Assembly: GCF_964355755.1 (NCBI RefSeq)
Contig: NC_092676.1
Span: forward strand, 13,996,288-14,060,287
Source: Antedon mediterranea
Taxonomy: Eukaryota; Echinodermata; Crinoidea; Comatulida; Antedonidae
Direction: 5' to 3'
DNA: 64,000 nucleotides
Shown: positions 29,278 to 41,309 of the stretch, piece after piece
How the letters are laid out: each line of letters starts with the position of its first letter
Position numbering within the stretch: the first letter of the stretch is position 1
Made by a program: the position numbers and the translations under genes
Notes under the pieces: generated by a model
The model's input: only the letters and a program-made list of their open reading frames with translations
Told to the model about the DNA's origin: nothing
Databases searched by the model: none

Positions 29278-31950
29278 AAACATCCTCTGAACCAACACAT
29301 TGGAGTAAATATATACCAACAAACAACCCGTCAAGTTTGTTTGTTGTAAAGAAAAAATATACATTTACTCAACGGGCGAAAATAATGTGAGTTTATCTAT
29401 GTTTTGCGGTAGTATTAAATTATATTTATGGTAATAAATGAAACCTACTGTGTTTAAAATTATGTATGGATAAACAAGTATTGTTTTTAAGCTGTAGTAT
29501 ATCTTAGAATTTGTAATCTTAAGTTTTTAGAATATATATTTTTTTGTTAGTAAACATTAACAAAATTATTAAATTGTTGGATAAATTTAGTTCAGGCAGG
29601 CGTTTCTGCGCAATCCGATCTAGGGCCTAGATAGTAGTAGGCCTAGCTTGGCATATTTAATGCCGAATACTAGGCCTAGTTTAGTTAGTATGATTAATAA
29701 AAAAAAAGTCTGGGAGGATGAATGATATTGATTGGCGGCTTGATAGATGGATCAAACAATTGGCTTGGATGGATGGAAGATTAAGAAAAAAACTGAAGCT
29801 GTTCGGGAATTAGGAGTTTTTAATAAAAATGTACAAGACAAACCAAAACACTGAGGATGTTATTGTTATTAGTTAATTAATGTAAACATTTTTGAATACT
29901 TACTAGTCCATTGGCATTATTTCTGGATATTATATTTACAACTGAACAATCTAGGTTTTCACACATAAATTACAAATAGTATATTGACTTTTGTTTTGAA
30001 TTTAAAAATGTATATTATTTTAAAATACTATAATAAGTAATCAAATGATTATGTAACAGTTCGAAAAGTGACCAAATAATTTAATGATATATTTTTCCCT
30101 ATTTCAGAAAGATATAAGTCTGTCATCATACTGTATAATTACTATTGAGAAGATAGATGATTGAGTGCACAGTGGTATTTTACACAAGAATTAAATACAA
30201 AGGCCAGAACTGATGGACAATTATATTTTAATAGTAATAATAGTTTATATTTTTGATTCTTGAAAAGGAGCAGTAGGCCTATCCTATGGGATTACAAATA
30301 AAATCACTATTTTCACACACCTCATACTTTAAAGTGAAAGAAAATAAACAGAATTCAGTTATTATACTGTTGTTTAGGGCTATTGGCTTCTTTTGTAATA
30401 CAAGAAATCAAAATAATAGAATTTTCCTTGTATTTAAGAAGGCTAAAACCATACATTCGTAATTTATTTATTGAGTGTATTTAATTATTCCATATCATTT
30501 ATTAATACTGTATAAACAACTTATATAAGTTAGATTTTTCAGTATTTTTATTGCATTTTAATCCTGTCTGTAATATTGAAAGTTGAGCTAATAAAAGTGG
30601 GTTGAAAAGAACAAATTATGATTACGAATTGTTAAAATTAATATTTAATACTTTTACTTTTTTGAAATAAAAAAAATGTAACAATTGTTTTTGTATCTAG
30701 TAATGTATGTACAGTATACTACAGTTGTGGCAGATCGGAGTAAAATTCCCCTTGCAATGAAATAACCTTGTAGGCCTGAAGCACACAAAATAGAAAGAGA
30801 GGGTCCGAACAGGGAAAGAACATCCCCCTGCCCCATTAATTTTAAAAAAATAATTAAAAAGACAGTTTTGGACAATATATTTGGCAATTATTACAATTCA
30901 TCTCCAAAAAATGCTTCTCTCGCACATAAACTGTGCCATCATCCCAGCGTAGGCCAAACGCGGCCGACCTTGGGCGTGAAGTGCGTAGCATCGCGCTGCG
31001 CCCCGCGACACTATTTATAACTATGCCTCAACCTACTGCCTACAAAATTCGTCCTCCATACAGTCAGTGTTTATTCTGTAGCCGTTTGAGGTTGGACAGT
31101 GATATACGCATATGTAAGTGTAATATCAAATGGAGTAAATTTATATAATCGAAATTTATATAGCTGTTCTTTCATTTTGACGCGAAAGATAAAATAAAGT
31201 CGTACTGTTTATCGCGTAGATGTAAATCCTATTTGTTTACATTGATTTGGTGGCGTGCCGCATTGCCTACTGGGTAATCCGCTTGCCGGAATGGCTGCCC
31301 ATGCAATTATCATTTTTCGAGCGTCAGTTCCATATCTTGCGCCACTACGTGGCGCTATACGATTTTTGATGAATACCGTCGTGTTCGGCCGCCAACGAGT
31401 TCGGCCGCATGTATTTAGTATGGAACGCCAGGCTTGCTTGCATTGTTTATATTGAATCAAAGAATATATATCACAAGAATGAGTATTCCGCGATTTTTGC
31501 ATGAGAAATTTGTAACAGAGAGCTCCAGTCAGAGCCATTAATAAAGAGTTACGACATTGAAAATTAGAAGCCATTTTTGTGTCAAAGAATTCGCACGCTG
31601 AGGGCGCGCGCGTCTCTTTTGTATAGCGTTTTCCTATAGTTCATGCACTATTTTTAGATTTTGTTGTCTATGAAATAACGCTTAGATTCCGTTTTTAATT
31701 TAGTAATTAATTTTATTAACGGTATTGATTTGTTAAAATATATATATATTTTTTATAATAACAAAAAAATAAATGCTAAGGGCCTACATGGAAGTTAGGA
31801 TACATCAAAGAATGAACCAATACAAAAAACACACAAATTCACCTCTCTTTTTATGCAGTATATGGCTTTCTGTGTGTTTTTTACACAAACTGCGCCGCCA
31901 ACGTTATTACCATTCAGAGACTCGTTCATCATTTCATTTGTAATAATTTG
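29278..31950. other. Gene-poor stretch
   Basis: No confident gene. A CpG-rich patch at 30940-31010 (gcggccgacc, cgcgctgcgccccgcgacac, then tatttata) and another at 31240-31400 could be regulatory or a repeat. The phrase gtcgtgttcggccgc near 31378 returns inverted near 39512. A 121-codon - strand frame starts with a real ATG at 31574 but has no recognisable motif. Confidence 0.4.
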
Positions 31951-31996
31951 ACTTTATTATTACTTGGCAAAAAGAATTTTGCCAAATTCACTTTGT

Positions 31997-32081
31997 TTGT
32001 ATGTATGTTTGTATGTATGTTTGTATATTATGTTTGTTACTTGGCCAAATTGAAAATTGGCCAAGTATGTTGATTGGTGCG

Positions 32082-32116
<35 letters not shown>

Positions 32117-32125
32117 TTTGTTTGT
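31997..32125 (+). repeat. Microsatellites (TATG/TTTG)n and (GT)n
   Basis: tgtatgtatgtttgtatg runs at 31997-32035 and a pure (gt)n of about 14 units at 32085-32112, followed by (gttt)n. Confidence 0.9.
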
Positions 32126-32274
32126 CATCACTCTAGCGCTCACAATTTTGATTCGAATGACTCCAAATTACTACCATACATGTCACCTGGTGCAAGGACG
32201 ACACTGCCCAATTTTGGTTAAAATCCGGACCACGGTCCCAATTCTGGACCACTTTTAAAAATTATTTTCAGACC

Positions 32275-33085
32275 TGCTAGTGTTAAAAGATAGGACAGAA
32301 TTATCAAAAGCCGGTGAGCAGTCTTAAATTAACAAGAAAACTTAAATTGCATTTTCTCGGGAACTACTTGTCCAAAAAACTTCATTTTTGTACAAGAGGC
32401 AAGAGTTATAATTTGTGATTTGTAATTTTAAAACTGAATTAGATTTAATATATAGGTTTTTTAATGCGAGTAGTTTACAAAACCTATTTCTTTTCAAATT
32501 CACCCGTGTGTTTTTCGCGTTGCTGTTCTATTGTTAGCCGACTGAAGCTATTGTTCGTTGAATTAGCCTAAATCACACAGCATAAGACACACACTTTTGG
32601 TGCAAATTGGGTCAATGTCAGGAGGCCAATTTTGATTTGGCAAAGTATCGCGCTATGCGCGAAGGCTAGTTTGTTTGTTAGCACGATAGCGCCTACAGTT
32701 TTCAAGTTATCATTCTGAATTTTTGGGTGTAGATAGGTATATAGTTTCAGACCATGCCTATTGAAAATCAACAAAATTGGTTTATTGATAACTTCACAAA
32801 TAATAAAAATGATATTATTTTCAGACCGGCTAGTGTTAAAAGATAGGAGACAATTTTCAAAAGCCGGTGAGCAGTTTTAAAGTAACACGTAAACTGAAAT
32901 TACATTTTCTCGAGAACTACGTGTCCAAAAAACATCATTTTTCGACAAGAGGCAAGGGTTATAATTTGTGATTTGTAATTTTAAAACAAAAGTTGATTCA
33001 ATGTACCCGCTTTTTCATACGAGTAGTTTTAAAAAACCTATTTCTTTTCAAATTCACCCGTTTGTTTTTGGCGTTGCTGTTCTGT
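32275..33085 (+). repeat. Two diverged tandem units, ~540-bp period
   Basis: Unit 1 (about 32275-32540) and unit 2 (about 32817-33085) share cagacc(t/g)gctagtgttaaa, aagccggtgagcag, cattttctcg(g/a)gaacta, gacaagaggcaag(a/g)gtta and ttcaaattcacccgt. Non-coding. The 'ctcgtgaactacttgt' flavour recalls part of repeat family A. Confidence 0.7.
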
Positions 33086-33090
33086 TGTTA

Positions 33091-34668
33091 TTCAAATTAA
33101 ACTATTGTTAGTTGATAATTAGTTTTGTTGGTACCAGTGTGTCCTTCCTTATTTCTGTACATAGGTATATACTTACAGAACATGCCTATTGATTTTCAGG
33201 TAAATTGATATATTGTTTGTCACAAAAGTTTATCTTCCGTACGATATATTAAATAGCACGCATTCTGTCTTCTTTTAGCATGGACATATTCTTTGATATG
33301 GACCAAAACATTAGTCGACTGGTCAAGCGGTTAAGCTTACTACATGGGTTAAGGCAGAGGCGCCGCAAATCGGCACAGCTTCAAGACACTCCTCGATCGT
33401 TATTCTGGTCAATCTTGATTTTAGAAAGGTCATTGTTGCAATGCCGGAATTGTTTGTATCAAAAAATTATTTAAACAAATTATTAACCCCAGCAGGATTT
33501 TAACAATGTAAAGCTAATACCTAATGCAAAAAAATGTATCTGTCAACATGCTCCGAGTCAGTGGATTTATCTTTCCAAGTACTTCACTCAGTTTCTGAGT
33601 GCTTTCATTTAAATATTGTTCATACCCTTTTCAGTATATTAACAAATATATCCACGACACTTTATTATTTTATTTAGTCATCAAAGCATGCATTATGAAT
33701 TGAAAATATTACATAATTGTTATTAATAGGACGTAGTTATGGGATGTTTTGTTCCAAAATCAATCAATCGAACGTTATAATGTACTAGCGCACGCGCGCG
33801 CAATATTCTTTGGCGCAAGTACTTCTGTACGCTGTGCACATCGATATTTCATCGTAACATGTGCAATTACATTTTTTTTAATACAAGAAAAAGTTAAAAG
33901 TATTTTGTTGCTCCTATACTTTACATGTATTAATGGAGACAAGTTTGACACATTTTGATCTGCATATCACGTGACTATAATCCAATGTCGTGACTCTTTA
34001 TATATATGGCTCTGGCTCCAGTGATTGATGCCCGCCCTCATAAGGGCGGATGTATACATACTAAATAAGACTTGATTTAATAGATATTATATACATGTCA
34101 CATTAAATAGAATTATGATAATAGTTTTTGAAATTGTAAACTATTTTATAATACATATTAATTAACAAACTAGTGTACATTCACTTTTACAAACAATTAT
34201 TTACTATCATGCTAAGTTAGTTCAAAAAAAGGCCTAACACAGCAACACCAAAAATCAACGAATCGTTACTCGCACGGCCTATTCTTTACCATTGCCGTGT
34301 ACTACTCTACGCCCGGTAAATTAAGTATTGTTTTTATGATATAAATTAGTATAAAATACATGTTATTAATAGGACAAAATGTTAAATGTCATTAATATTT
34401 ATTTGTTTTACCAGAAACAAGTTAAATATAGGAATATTATTAAACTATCCTTCGTGAAAACGCGTAAACACCAACAATATCTTACTTCTTTAACATACAT
34501 TAAAATTGACTTTATTTCTAGCAATAACATGTTATATCACAAAAGTTCTTAACTAACATATTTTGCAAATAGTTTAAAATGTAACAATATTATATTTAAC
34601 GTTTATTACTAACATAAGATTTTTTACTAATTTTTTAACTAATATTTAACTAACATACATACATTACA
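33091..34668. other. Gene-free stretch
   Basis: No supported gene. A small perfect hairpin ccgccc-tcataa-gggcgg is at 34031-34048. Confidence 0.45.
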
Positions 34669-35014
34669 CTATTCTACGCGAGCATTGCGAGTGATCAGTT
34701 TACTCGCGGCAAGCATTAGCGAACGTACACTACGTTGGCCCTCGCGGTATTCGTTCCACAATGTTGTCAGTCTCTCGTTTGCCACCTTGCTGCCCGTTCG
34801 TGTTCTTCTCAACTCGTCTTCTCTGTAGATCATCTCTACGTTGATTGATACCGTGACGGCCTCGTTGTACAATAACTCTGCTAACATGTAGAATGGAATG
34901 CTTGCTGAAAGAGGAAAAGAAAAAGAAAATTAAAACAAATTATGGTTATAAACAGTGTAATTGTTATGCGCGCCGAGTTGGCATAGTAGTTATGTTATTT
35001 GATTTTTTTCTTAC

Positions 35015-35269
35015 CACGTTTGCCTTTGCGGTTGAGTCGATGGTGCCATCCCTCAAGATCGTTATTCGTCCTTATATCCTGTCTGTACACTACCCAATCT
35101 TCAGGTCCAAACACCGCTCCATCTATCCAAAACGACCGCATGTATCTCATCAGCTGTTGCATCGTCAGTACGTCTCCAGTACGTCTCCAGTAGATTCTTC
35201 AAGATGTCTAAACGCTGCCTGTACATGTTCTAACGGAATAATCGGTAACGACATCAACTGCCTGATGAT
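35015..35269 (-). pseudogene. FLYWCH/MULE gene exon 5, frameshifted by 11-bp duplication
   Basis: Acceptor ttttttag|ATC; donor G|GTAAG at 35010-35014. The first half reads IIRQLMSLPIIPLEHVQAAF. At about 35166-35190 the 11-mer acgtctccagt is present twice in tandem (+ strand), pushing the frame to a stop. Past it, another frame reads MQQLMRYMRSFWIDGAVFGP and EDWVVYRQDIRTNNDLEGWH to the donor. Counting the 11-mer once puts both halves in one frame. Confidence 0.8.
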
Positions 35270-35698
35270 CTAAAAAAATAAGAAAAAGAAACATTAATTT
35301 GTTAGTACTTTTACACAAAGCTTTTTTTTTCAATAAAGTAGACGCATGAAGATTTTGGCATCGTTGGTAGTAAGGCAATCTGTCCCACGTACACCGATGT
35401 CATCTCGTATCAACTGGAAATAAAGAATAATCACAATTGTAATACAAACATGGAACATATTAAAATATGAAATGATTCAAAAAAATAATAAAAGTTTAAA
35501 CGATAGTGTACCTTTTCTACTATTTCCGCCGCAGAATCGAAGGGATTCTCCATTGCTTTAACCTTCACGTCACGTCGGAGGAGCGCAACTTTCTCCCGCC
35601 CTATTAAAGAAAAAAATAGATACACAGTATATCAATTGGTGATTTTACTTTAAAAAAATAAGAATACTATTCAAATTTAGTTTCCTTAGTCTTTATAC

Positions 35699-35876
35699 CT
35701 GGAATAACTCCGCATATGTGTTCATGTACACCACGTATAAATTCTCCATTCTTCTCCAACACTGTTGCTTTGCACGTCACATTCTTGTTTCTGAGAGAAC
35801 ATCTCCATGTTGTATTTGCCCGTCTTTTATCAATCTTCTCTGTATATTGGTACCCATGACTGTCTACAAGCGAGTC
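35699..35876 (-). pseudogene. FLYWCH zinc-finger exon
   Basis: 178 nt, acceptor tttcag|GAC, donor CAG|GTATAA. Encodes one FLYWCH finger: an aromatic/Tyr start (HGYQY), W in TTWRC, C in NVTCKATV and H-x-H in VHEHIC. FLYWCH fingers bind DNA in several animal regulators and in MULE-related proteins. Intact in itself, but the gene around it is broken. Confidence 0.8.
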
Positions 35877-36299
35877 CTGAAACAACAGAAGGTTAAGTTG
35901 GTTTTCACAAGAAAATGCGATAAATTAAAAAAAAACAAATTTGACAAAGAATAGATTTATAAATATTTAAAGAACTTACATTCCCACGTTTTGTTGTTCC
36001 TGCTAATCGCTGATAAGTAACGATGTCATCATCAACAGCAGGCATCACTGGTATTGGTTGTGGTTCAGGGTAAGGATTCAGTACCTCTTCTTCTATATGA
36101 ACGATTGGTTCCAAAAAGTCGCCAAGGTCGCCTGCAAAAATCTCCAGTTGCGGCACCGGCTGGACGTTGTTTTCTGGAGCACATTCTCTACATGTCCAAT
36201 CAATAAAACCCTCTTCGACGGCTAACCTGTACGCTGCTCTTGTCACTCCCGAGTCACACCGACGATGTTGCCATCTCTTACACTCTTCGCAAAACAGTC

Positions 36300-36307
36300 C
36301 TTCTTGC
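36300..36307. repeat. hAT target-site duplication, left copy
   Basis: cttcttgc, exact copy of 37603-37610. It lies inside exon 1 of the FLYWCH gene. Confidence 0.9.
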
Positions 36308-37602
36308 CAGGGGTGGCGCCAGGATCTTCCCGACGCGGGGGCTACATTCCCCGACGAGGGGGCTATGCGAGCGAAGCGAGCATCACTAGGCTGGGGGCCA
36401 GGGGGCCGCTAAGGGCCCCGGTGGGGGTCCAGGGGGCGAAGCCCCCGGAAGCAACGCGTTCTAGCGTCATTTGAGGTCATTTTAATCAGATTTAGGGTAG
36501 CCATTTTTTCCATTTTTTATAATGCATAAATAAAATACTGCGTGCAAAAAAACGATGCACGATGACTGTTTCAATCCATATTTTTCAATTTAAAAAATAA
36601 AAGTTCAAAGAAAATTTAGAAAAATAGAGTTGGAGGTCCCGGAAATTGGACTTATTATACTTCAAAACATGAAACAAAATATACAAGTCCCTATCAAGGT
36701 TGTGACTGAGCTAAGAAATTTTTGAAAAATAGAGATGTTAGGTCCCGGAAAATGCACTTCTTGTACTTCGAAATATGACCAGCTTTATTGTTGGGGCTGA
36801 GCTAAGAAACTGTTTAAAACTAGAGCTACAGGTCTTCAAAAAATTGCATTTTATACTTCGGAAACATCAGGCCTAGGAGGCTTAAAAAACGCAAGCGTAG
36901 ACCATTTTCAGTCGGGGAAATAAGTTTATTCCTCCCAAGTGTATGCGTGCGTACCATCTGGACTTCCGAGTGGTGAGAAATTCATGACATACAGGACATT
37001 GAAAATGTAATAACTTAGCTATAATAAGATGTTGGCTAAGCGAAAATGGCATGTTTTTTTGTTTAGTAATGGATGACAATTTTATTTTAGGTGCCCCACG
37101 GTACAGAATGTTACTTGTAAATTAAAAAAATTGGTGAACATACGAACAATTAACATAATTCGTTTTTGCTGTAGTGTAGCGTACGTCGACGCAGTACACG
37201 ACGTAACCGTCAGTAAAATAACAGTACACATTTTGGTCCCTGGATGGAACATGATATCACGCGTCTCGACCCAACGTTGAACGATTCGTACAAAGGGATA
37301 CCGCCAGACAAGTGCGAACCTAGCTATTGTTTAGTAGTAAGTTAGATCGCTGGCAATAATGAATGCATAAAAGTGCATAATAGCCCTCTGACGTACACTC
37401 ACGGTCAATGGAACGTCGTGGTTTTCTTGGCGCTGAAGCTATATGAAGTGAACGCGAACGTTTTTTACTGTATATTATATTCCCCGACAAAAAGTACCCG
37501 TGTTCCCCGACGGGGGGGGGGGGGGGCTAGGCTCCCCGACGAGGGAGATAGAGCCCCCGTAGCCCCCCCCCCCCCCCCCCCCCCCCGCTGGCGCCACCAC
37601 TG
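36308..37602. mobile_element. Non-autonomous hAT transposon in a coding exon
   Basis: 1,295 bp with hAT-type ends: left CAGGGGTGGCGCCAG, right (inverted) CAGTGGTGGCGCCAG, flanked by a perfect 8-bp duplication cttcttgc. Removing the element and one duplication copy joins the two exon halves in frame. Subterminal parts carry repeated tccccgacg modules and poly-G/poly-C tracts (about 37510-37526 and 37565-37586). It encodes no transposase. The inner segment 37085-37400 is homologous to 48600-48920 in a second element in ASCC1 intron 4. Confidence 0.92.
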
Positions 37603-37610
37603 CTTCTTGC
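37603..37610. repeat. hAT target-site duplication, right copy
   Basis: cttcttgc, exact copy of 36300-36307. Confidence 0.9.
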
Positions 37611-37651
37611 TGTTCCGTTACGGGTTCGCCACATTCAATACAATCCTTCAT

Positions 37652-39605
37652 GGTTCGTAGATAATCAGTAAAAGTGTAGTTAACAATTCAGATGAAAATT
37701 CAGAAATAAGTAGGCCTAATATTCCCTAAAATGATGTTCTCTTATAAAGCTGCGCGCACTCCGGTTATTGTTTTACCGATTACAAAAAAGAATCCTTAAA
37801 TGTACCGATTTTTGTGTGTGTGTATTGTGTGACGGTAAACGCGTAACTTAAAAGCGTTATTAAATAATGGTCATTGTTTAGCCAAACTCCTTGCAAGTAA
37901 CCGACTGCCCTTGTGTCATCATGCGCTTGCATGCGATGAAATAAAACAAACAATTACAACTTTTTTTTTTAGTCTTTTTAATAACTTTTGTAATAACTAG
38001 TAAATCACTTTATGAAATTAGACATTATAAAGCAAGGTTTCGATGTTGTACTTAAATCACATACTTTTTTTATGTTAGATTATACAGTCATAAACAAGTG
38101 ACGTTTTATATTATTTATTAACTCAGAACAACAAAATGTTATTTCTAAATCATTTAATGTGTATTTTGTGATATTGAACATAAAATCATGCTTTCTTTGT
38201 TCTTTATATAAAGAAAGTAGGAAACAGGTTGAATTATAATGACATAAGATAAATGAAATGTTTTCATTTGTACCGGTCGGGAAATGTGCCCCAACGATTA
38301 TATTTAAGACTGAAAGGAATGCAAGTTATATACTATCATTATATTAATTTAAGGATATGCACTGCTATAGTTATAATGAAGAAGAGTGTGTGTAAAATAA
38401 ATATAAAACCAATAATGAACATATTATATTAACATAACGTAAGAAAAGAAATGTAAGTGGAAACGGACGCCACAACAATAATAATCAAGGTTTATTTATT
38501 TCAATTGTTCTGCAGTTAACAAAACTGAATTACAACAATCGTGACAATTTATAAAAATAGTAAAAATTGGATAAATAATAAAATGTAACATTAATATTAA
38601 CATCTCCATTTATCACATACAACAAGCAAGCTAGCTTATTAGTGAAAAACTAAAACATACAATAAATTTTAAAGTTATTATTCACCATTATTTTTATATT
38701 TAACTTTGCTGTTAATAACACTTCAACAAATTGAAGACACAAAACATAACACATTTCATTGTTATGTTAATAAAAAAAACAACCATGCTACACCACCTTC
38801 ATTGTCTAAGATGGGATTCAAGACACTCCCTCATTGTTTTAAAACAATAGCAGTAGTAGCTTTTTCAGAGTTATCGCAATCCAATGTTGGTAGATTTTAC
38901 TGTGATACTGTATAATACTGAAATAATTCAAGCCTTACTAAATATTAATTTTTCAAAAAATCACTATAAAAAAGGAATTTCGAAAAACTGTAATGTTATT
39001 TTGTTCCTCCTATTTTCTTACGAATGCATAGGCATTTAAGTATTATATATACATATGTATACAATATTATTATATATTTTTATTATTATTATATAGGCCT
39101 ATATTACCAGAGTTTTAATATACGTAATGTATTATTGGATATTATTAACTGATTTAATGGTCATTCCTGTTTTTTTAGGCCTGCAAAAGTAAATGTACAA
39201 GACACAAGTATAAGTTTTAAGTTTATTGCCCGTTTAAGATTATCATTATAATTACTGACGTATATCTAAATCATTTAAAATAGATTCAAATATATAGACA
39301 CCACAGTATTCCAAATAATACTTATATCACTCTTAAAAAGAAAGTATGATAATACGCCGTACATTTATGTCGGTCAATTTCGATCGATCACGTTACTATG
39401 CACCCACATTTTTAGAATGGAATAACCCAATGAGAAGACCAGCAGAACAAACGGCAGTTTATGCATAATTGGCGCGCCATTCATAGCCATTTATATGGGC
39501 ATTCAAAACATTGCGGCCGAACACGATGTACACCTTGGTCCATCAGGCCTAGCCTAATCTATGTTACAGTTAAATAATAGGAGATCCTAGCTAGGCCATA
39601 ATGAC
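37652..39605. other. Gene-free stretch upstream of the FLYWCH gene
   Basis: The promoter of the - strand gene should lie at its left end, but no clear core element stands out. The rest is AT-rich with no supported exon. Confidence 0.4.
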
Positions 39606-39611
39606 AAATAT

Positions 39612-40828
39612 TATGGAAGGCAATCACCGCCAAAAATACAAAAGTAAAACAAACAACGTACTTTCACAAACGAACAACGTAATTTCACAAACGAACGATC
39701 TAAACTAAAACAAAGAACGTACACTTTTACAAACGAACAACCTACTTTCACAAACGAACAACCTTCTTTCACAAACGAACAATCTACTTTCACAAACGAA
39801 CGAACTAATGTAAAACAAACAACGTACTTTAAAAAACGAACAACCTACTTTTACGCGAACAACGTATTTTTTACAAACGGACAACGTACATTGATAAACG
39901 AACAACCTGCTTTACCAAACGATGTAGATTGCCGAATGAACTAAGGACTCGTCCATTTTTTAAGTCGGGTATAAAAACACCACATGACCTGAGGAAAATA
40001 AAATGTTGTTAGTAGTGAGCTCTCTATTTTGTGTCTAAGAATATAGAGTATTACACTATATAACTACATACAGTGTAGCAAAGGTAAAATTATGGGACCC
40101 GCCTTTTATTTCAATTTTTATTATGATGACGTCATCAAAATGAACACGAAGATAGCAATTTTGGAAGGAATTTATCTGAGCAACAACATATTAACGTGTA
40201 GAATTGAAGAATTTGGATGCGTAGAATAAATAGATGCGCGCTATTTTAAATGAACTATGACGCAAAAGATAATAATACGACTTTTATAATTCAACTGGCC
40301 ATAAATGATGTCACAACATTCGATACGCAACATTTTTACATGAATTCGTATCTAGAATTCAACATCTTCCAGAAAACGTTTTCATGAGGGTCACTTTTCC
40401 TTGTCAGGATGAGTTTTGCTTACGCGCGCAAGATACAGGCTGCTCGCTTTGAGATCCCTAAGGCATATCCTCTTATCGAAACTTTTGCAATTACCCGACT
40501 TAAAAAATAGACGATTCCTTAGTTCATTCGGCAATCTACATCGTTTGGTAAAGCAGGTTGTTCGTTTATCAATGTACGTTGTCCGTTTGTAAAAAATACG
40601 TTGTTCGCGTAAAAGTAGGTTGTTCGTTTTTTAAAGTACGTTGTTTGTTTTACATTAGTTCGTTCATTTGTGAAAGTAGGTTGTTCGTTTGTGAAAGTAC
40701 GTTCTTTGTTTTAATTTAGATCGTTCGTTTGTGAAAGTAGGTTGTTCGTTTGTGAAAGTACGTTGTTCGTTTGTGAAAGTACGTTGTTTGTTTTACTTTT
40801 GTATTTTTGGCGGCGATTGCCTTCCATA
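39612..40828. mobile_element. Foldback transposon with ~350-bp inverted repeats
   Basis: The arms 39612-39975 and about 40485-40828 are near-perfect inverses, starting TATGGAAGGCAATC. Each is largely a tandem array of a roughly 20-bp unit (gttgttcgtttgtgaaagta on the + strand of the right arm). A 6-bp aaatat flanks both ends (39606-39611, 40829-40834). The centre holds a copy of dispersed repeat B (40075-40410). No transposase frame. The structure matches foldback-type DNA transposons with iterated inverted repeats. Confidence 0.85.
40075..40410 (+). repeat. Dispersed repeat family B, copy inside the foldback
   Basis: Runs from 'gtgtagcaaaggtaaaatta' through gatgacgtcatcaaaat, 'caactggccataaatgatgt' and acatgaattcgt. 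Same motif order as 2105-2380. Confidence 0.7.
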
Positions 40829-40834
40829 AAATAT

Positions 40835-41309
40835 CCTTCACTTCGAACTACGACCAAAACATGATAAAACTATCAGTAGTTCAAAATACAGATAACAATT
40901 ACCTATACGATGAAAGAAGATTGATGTGATTAGTGATTGTGATCTTCTCCGATTATCTCGCTCGCCAATGGAAAACAATGGCGCCTGAATCTCTAACCGG
41001 CCTCTCGCTCGCGCGCGCCGCGTGATCATGTGACTTATCTGCAAGCGCTATGTGCGTTAAACATGACAGTGAGAAACTTCAACGAGTAGGCTACTTTAAA
41101 CGTCATGCGTTAATAAAATATTTTCACGGAGTCGAGTAAATATAGCAAAACAGGAAAAACCCGTACTGAGATATTCGTAGCTCTGAAATTCATATTCATA
41201 GGTTCTCATTAAAATTTATCATACCCATTTTTAAAATGTGCATGATTGCTCATTTCGTCAGTGGGTGCACCGATTCATAATCAGCCAGACCATAAATAGA
41301 TAAACTTTT
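40835..41309. other. Gene-free stretch
   Basis: No supported gene; a GC-rich patch (ctcgctcgcgcgcgccgcg) at about 41003-41022. Confidence 0.4.

Larger units (their letters stand above)
34669..37651 (-). pseudogene. FLYWCH zinc-finger / MULE-type gene, broken
   Basis: Exons on the - strand: (1) 37651-37603 then 36307-35980, interrupted by a hAT element; (2) 35876-35699; (3) 35600-35512; (4) about 35413-35330; (5) 35269-35015; (6) 34904-34669. Splice phases agree across 1-2-3 and 5-6. Exon 1 has a Cys/His-rich finger (MKDCIECGEPVTE, CEECKRWQHRRCDSG, WTCREC). Exon 2 is a FLYWCH domain (TTWRCSLRNKNVTCKATV ... HEHIC). Exons 5-6 hold the C-terminal signature of FLYWCH/MULE proteins (YRQDIRTNNDLEGWHHRLNR, IPFYMLAELLYNEAV). 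The central MULE transposase core is not found between exons 3 and 5, exon 4 ends in a stop, and exon 5 carries an 11-bp tandem duplication that shifts frame. Likely a former MULE-derived gene, now non-functional. Confidence 0.75.

Noticed and set aside
31209-31574. 121-codon - strand frame with a true ATG in a CpG-rich patch
   Set aside because: No motif, no splice-linked partner exon and partial sharing of its DNA with 39.5 kb; too weak to call a gene.
32085-32112. (GT)n run as a possible functional Z-DNA element
   Set aside because: An ordinary dinucleotide microsatellite with nothing around it to support a role.
34031-34048. Perfect GC hairpin ccgccc-tcataa-gggcgg as a terminator
   Set aside because: Factor-independent terminators are a bacterial feature and no gene ends here; a short chance hairpin.
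39611-39905. Cys/Phe/Val-repeat peptides on the - strand
   Set aside because: Translations of the 20-bp iterons in the foldback arm.
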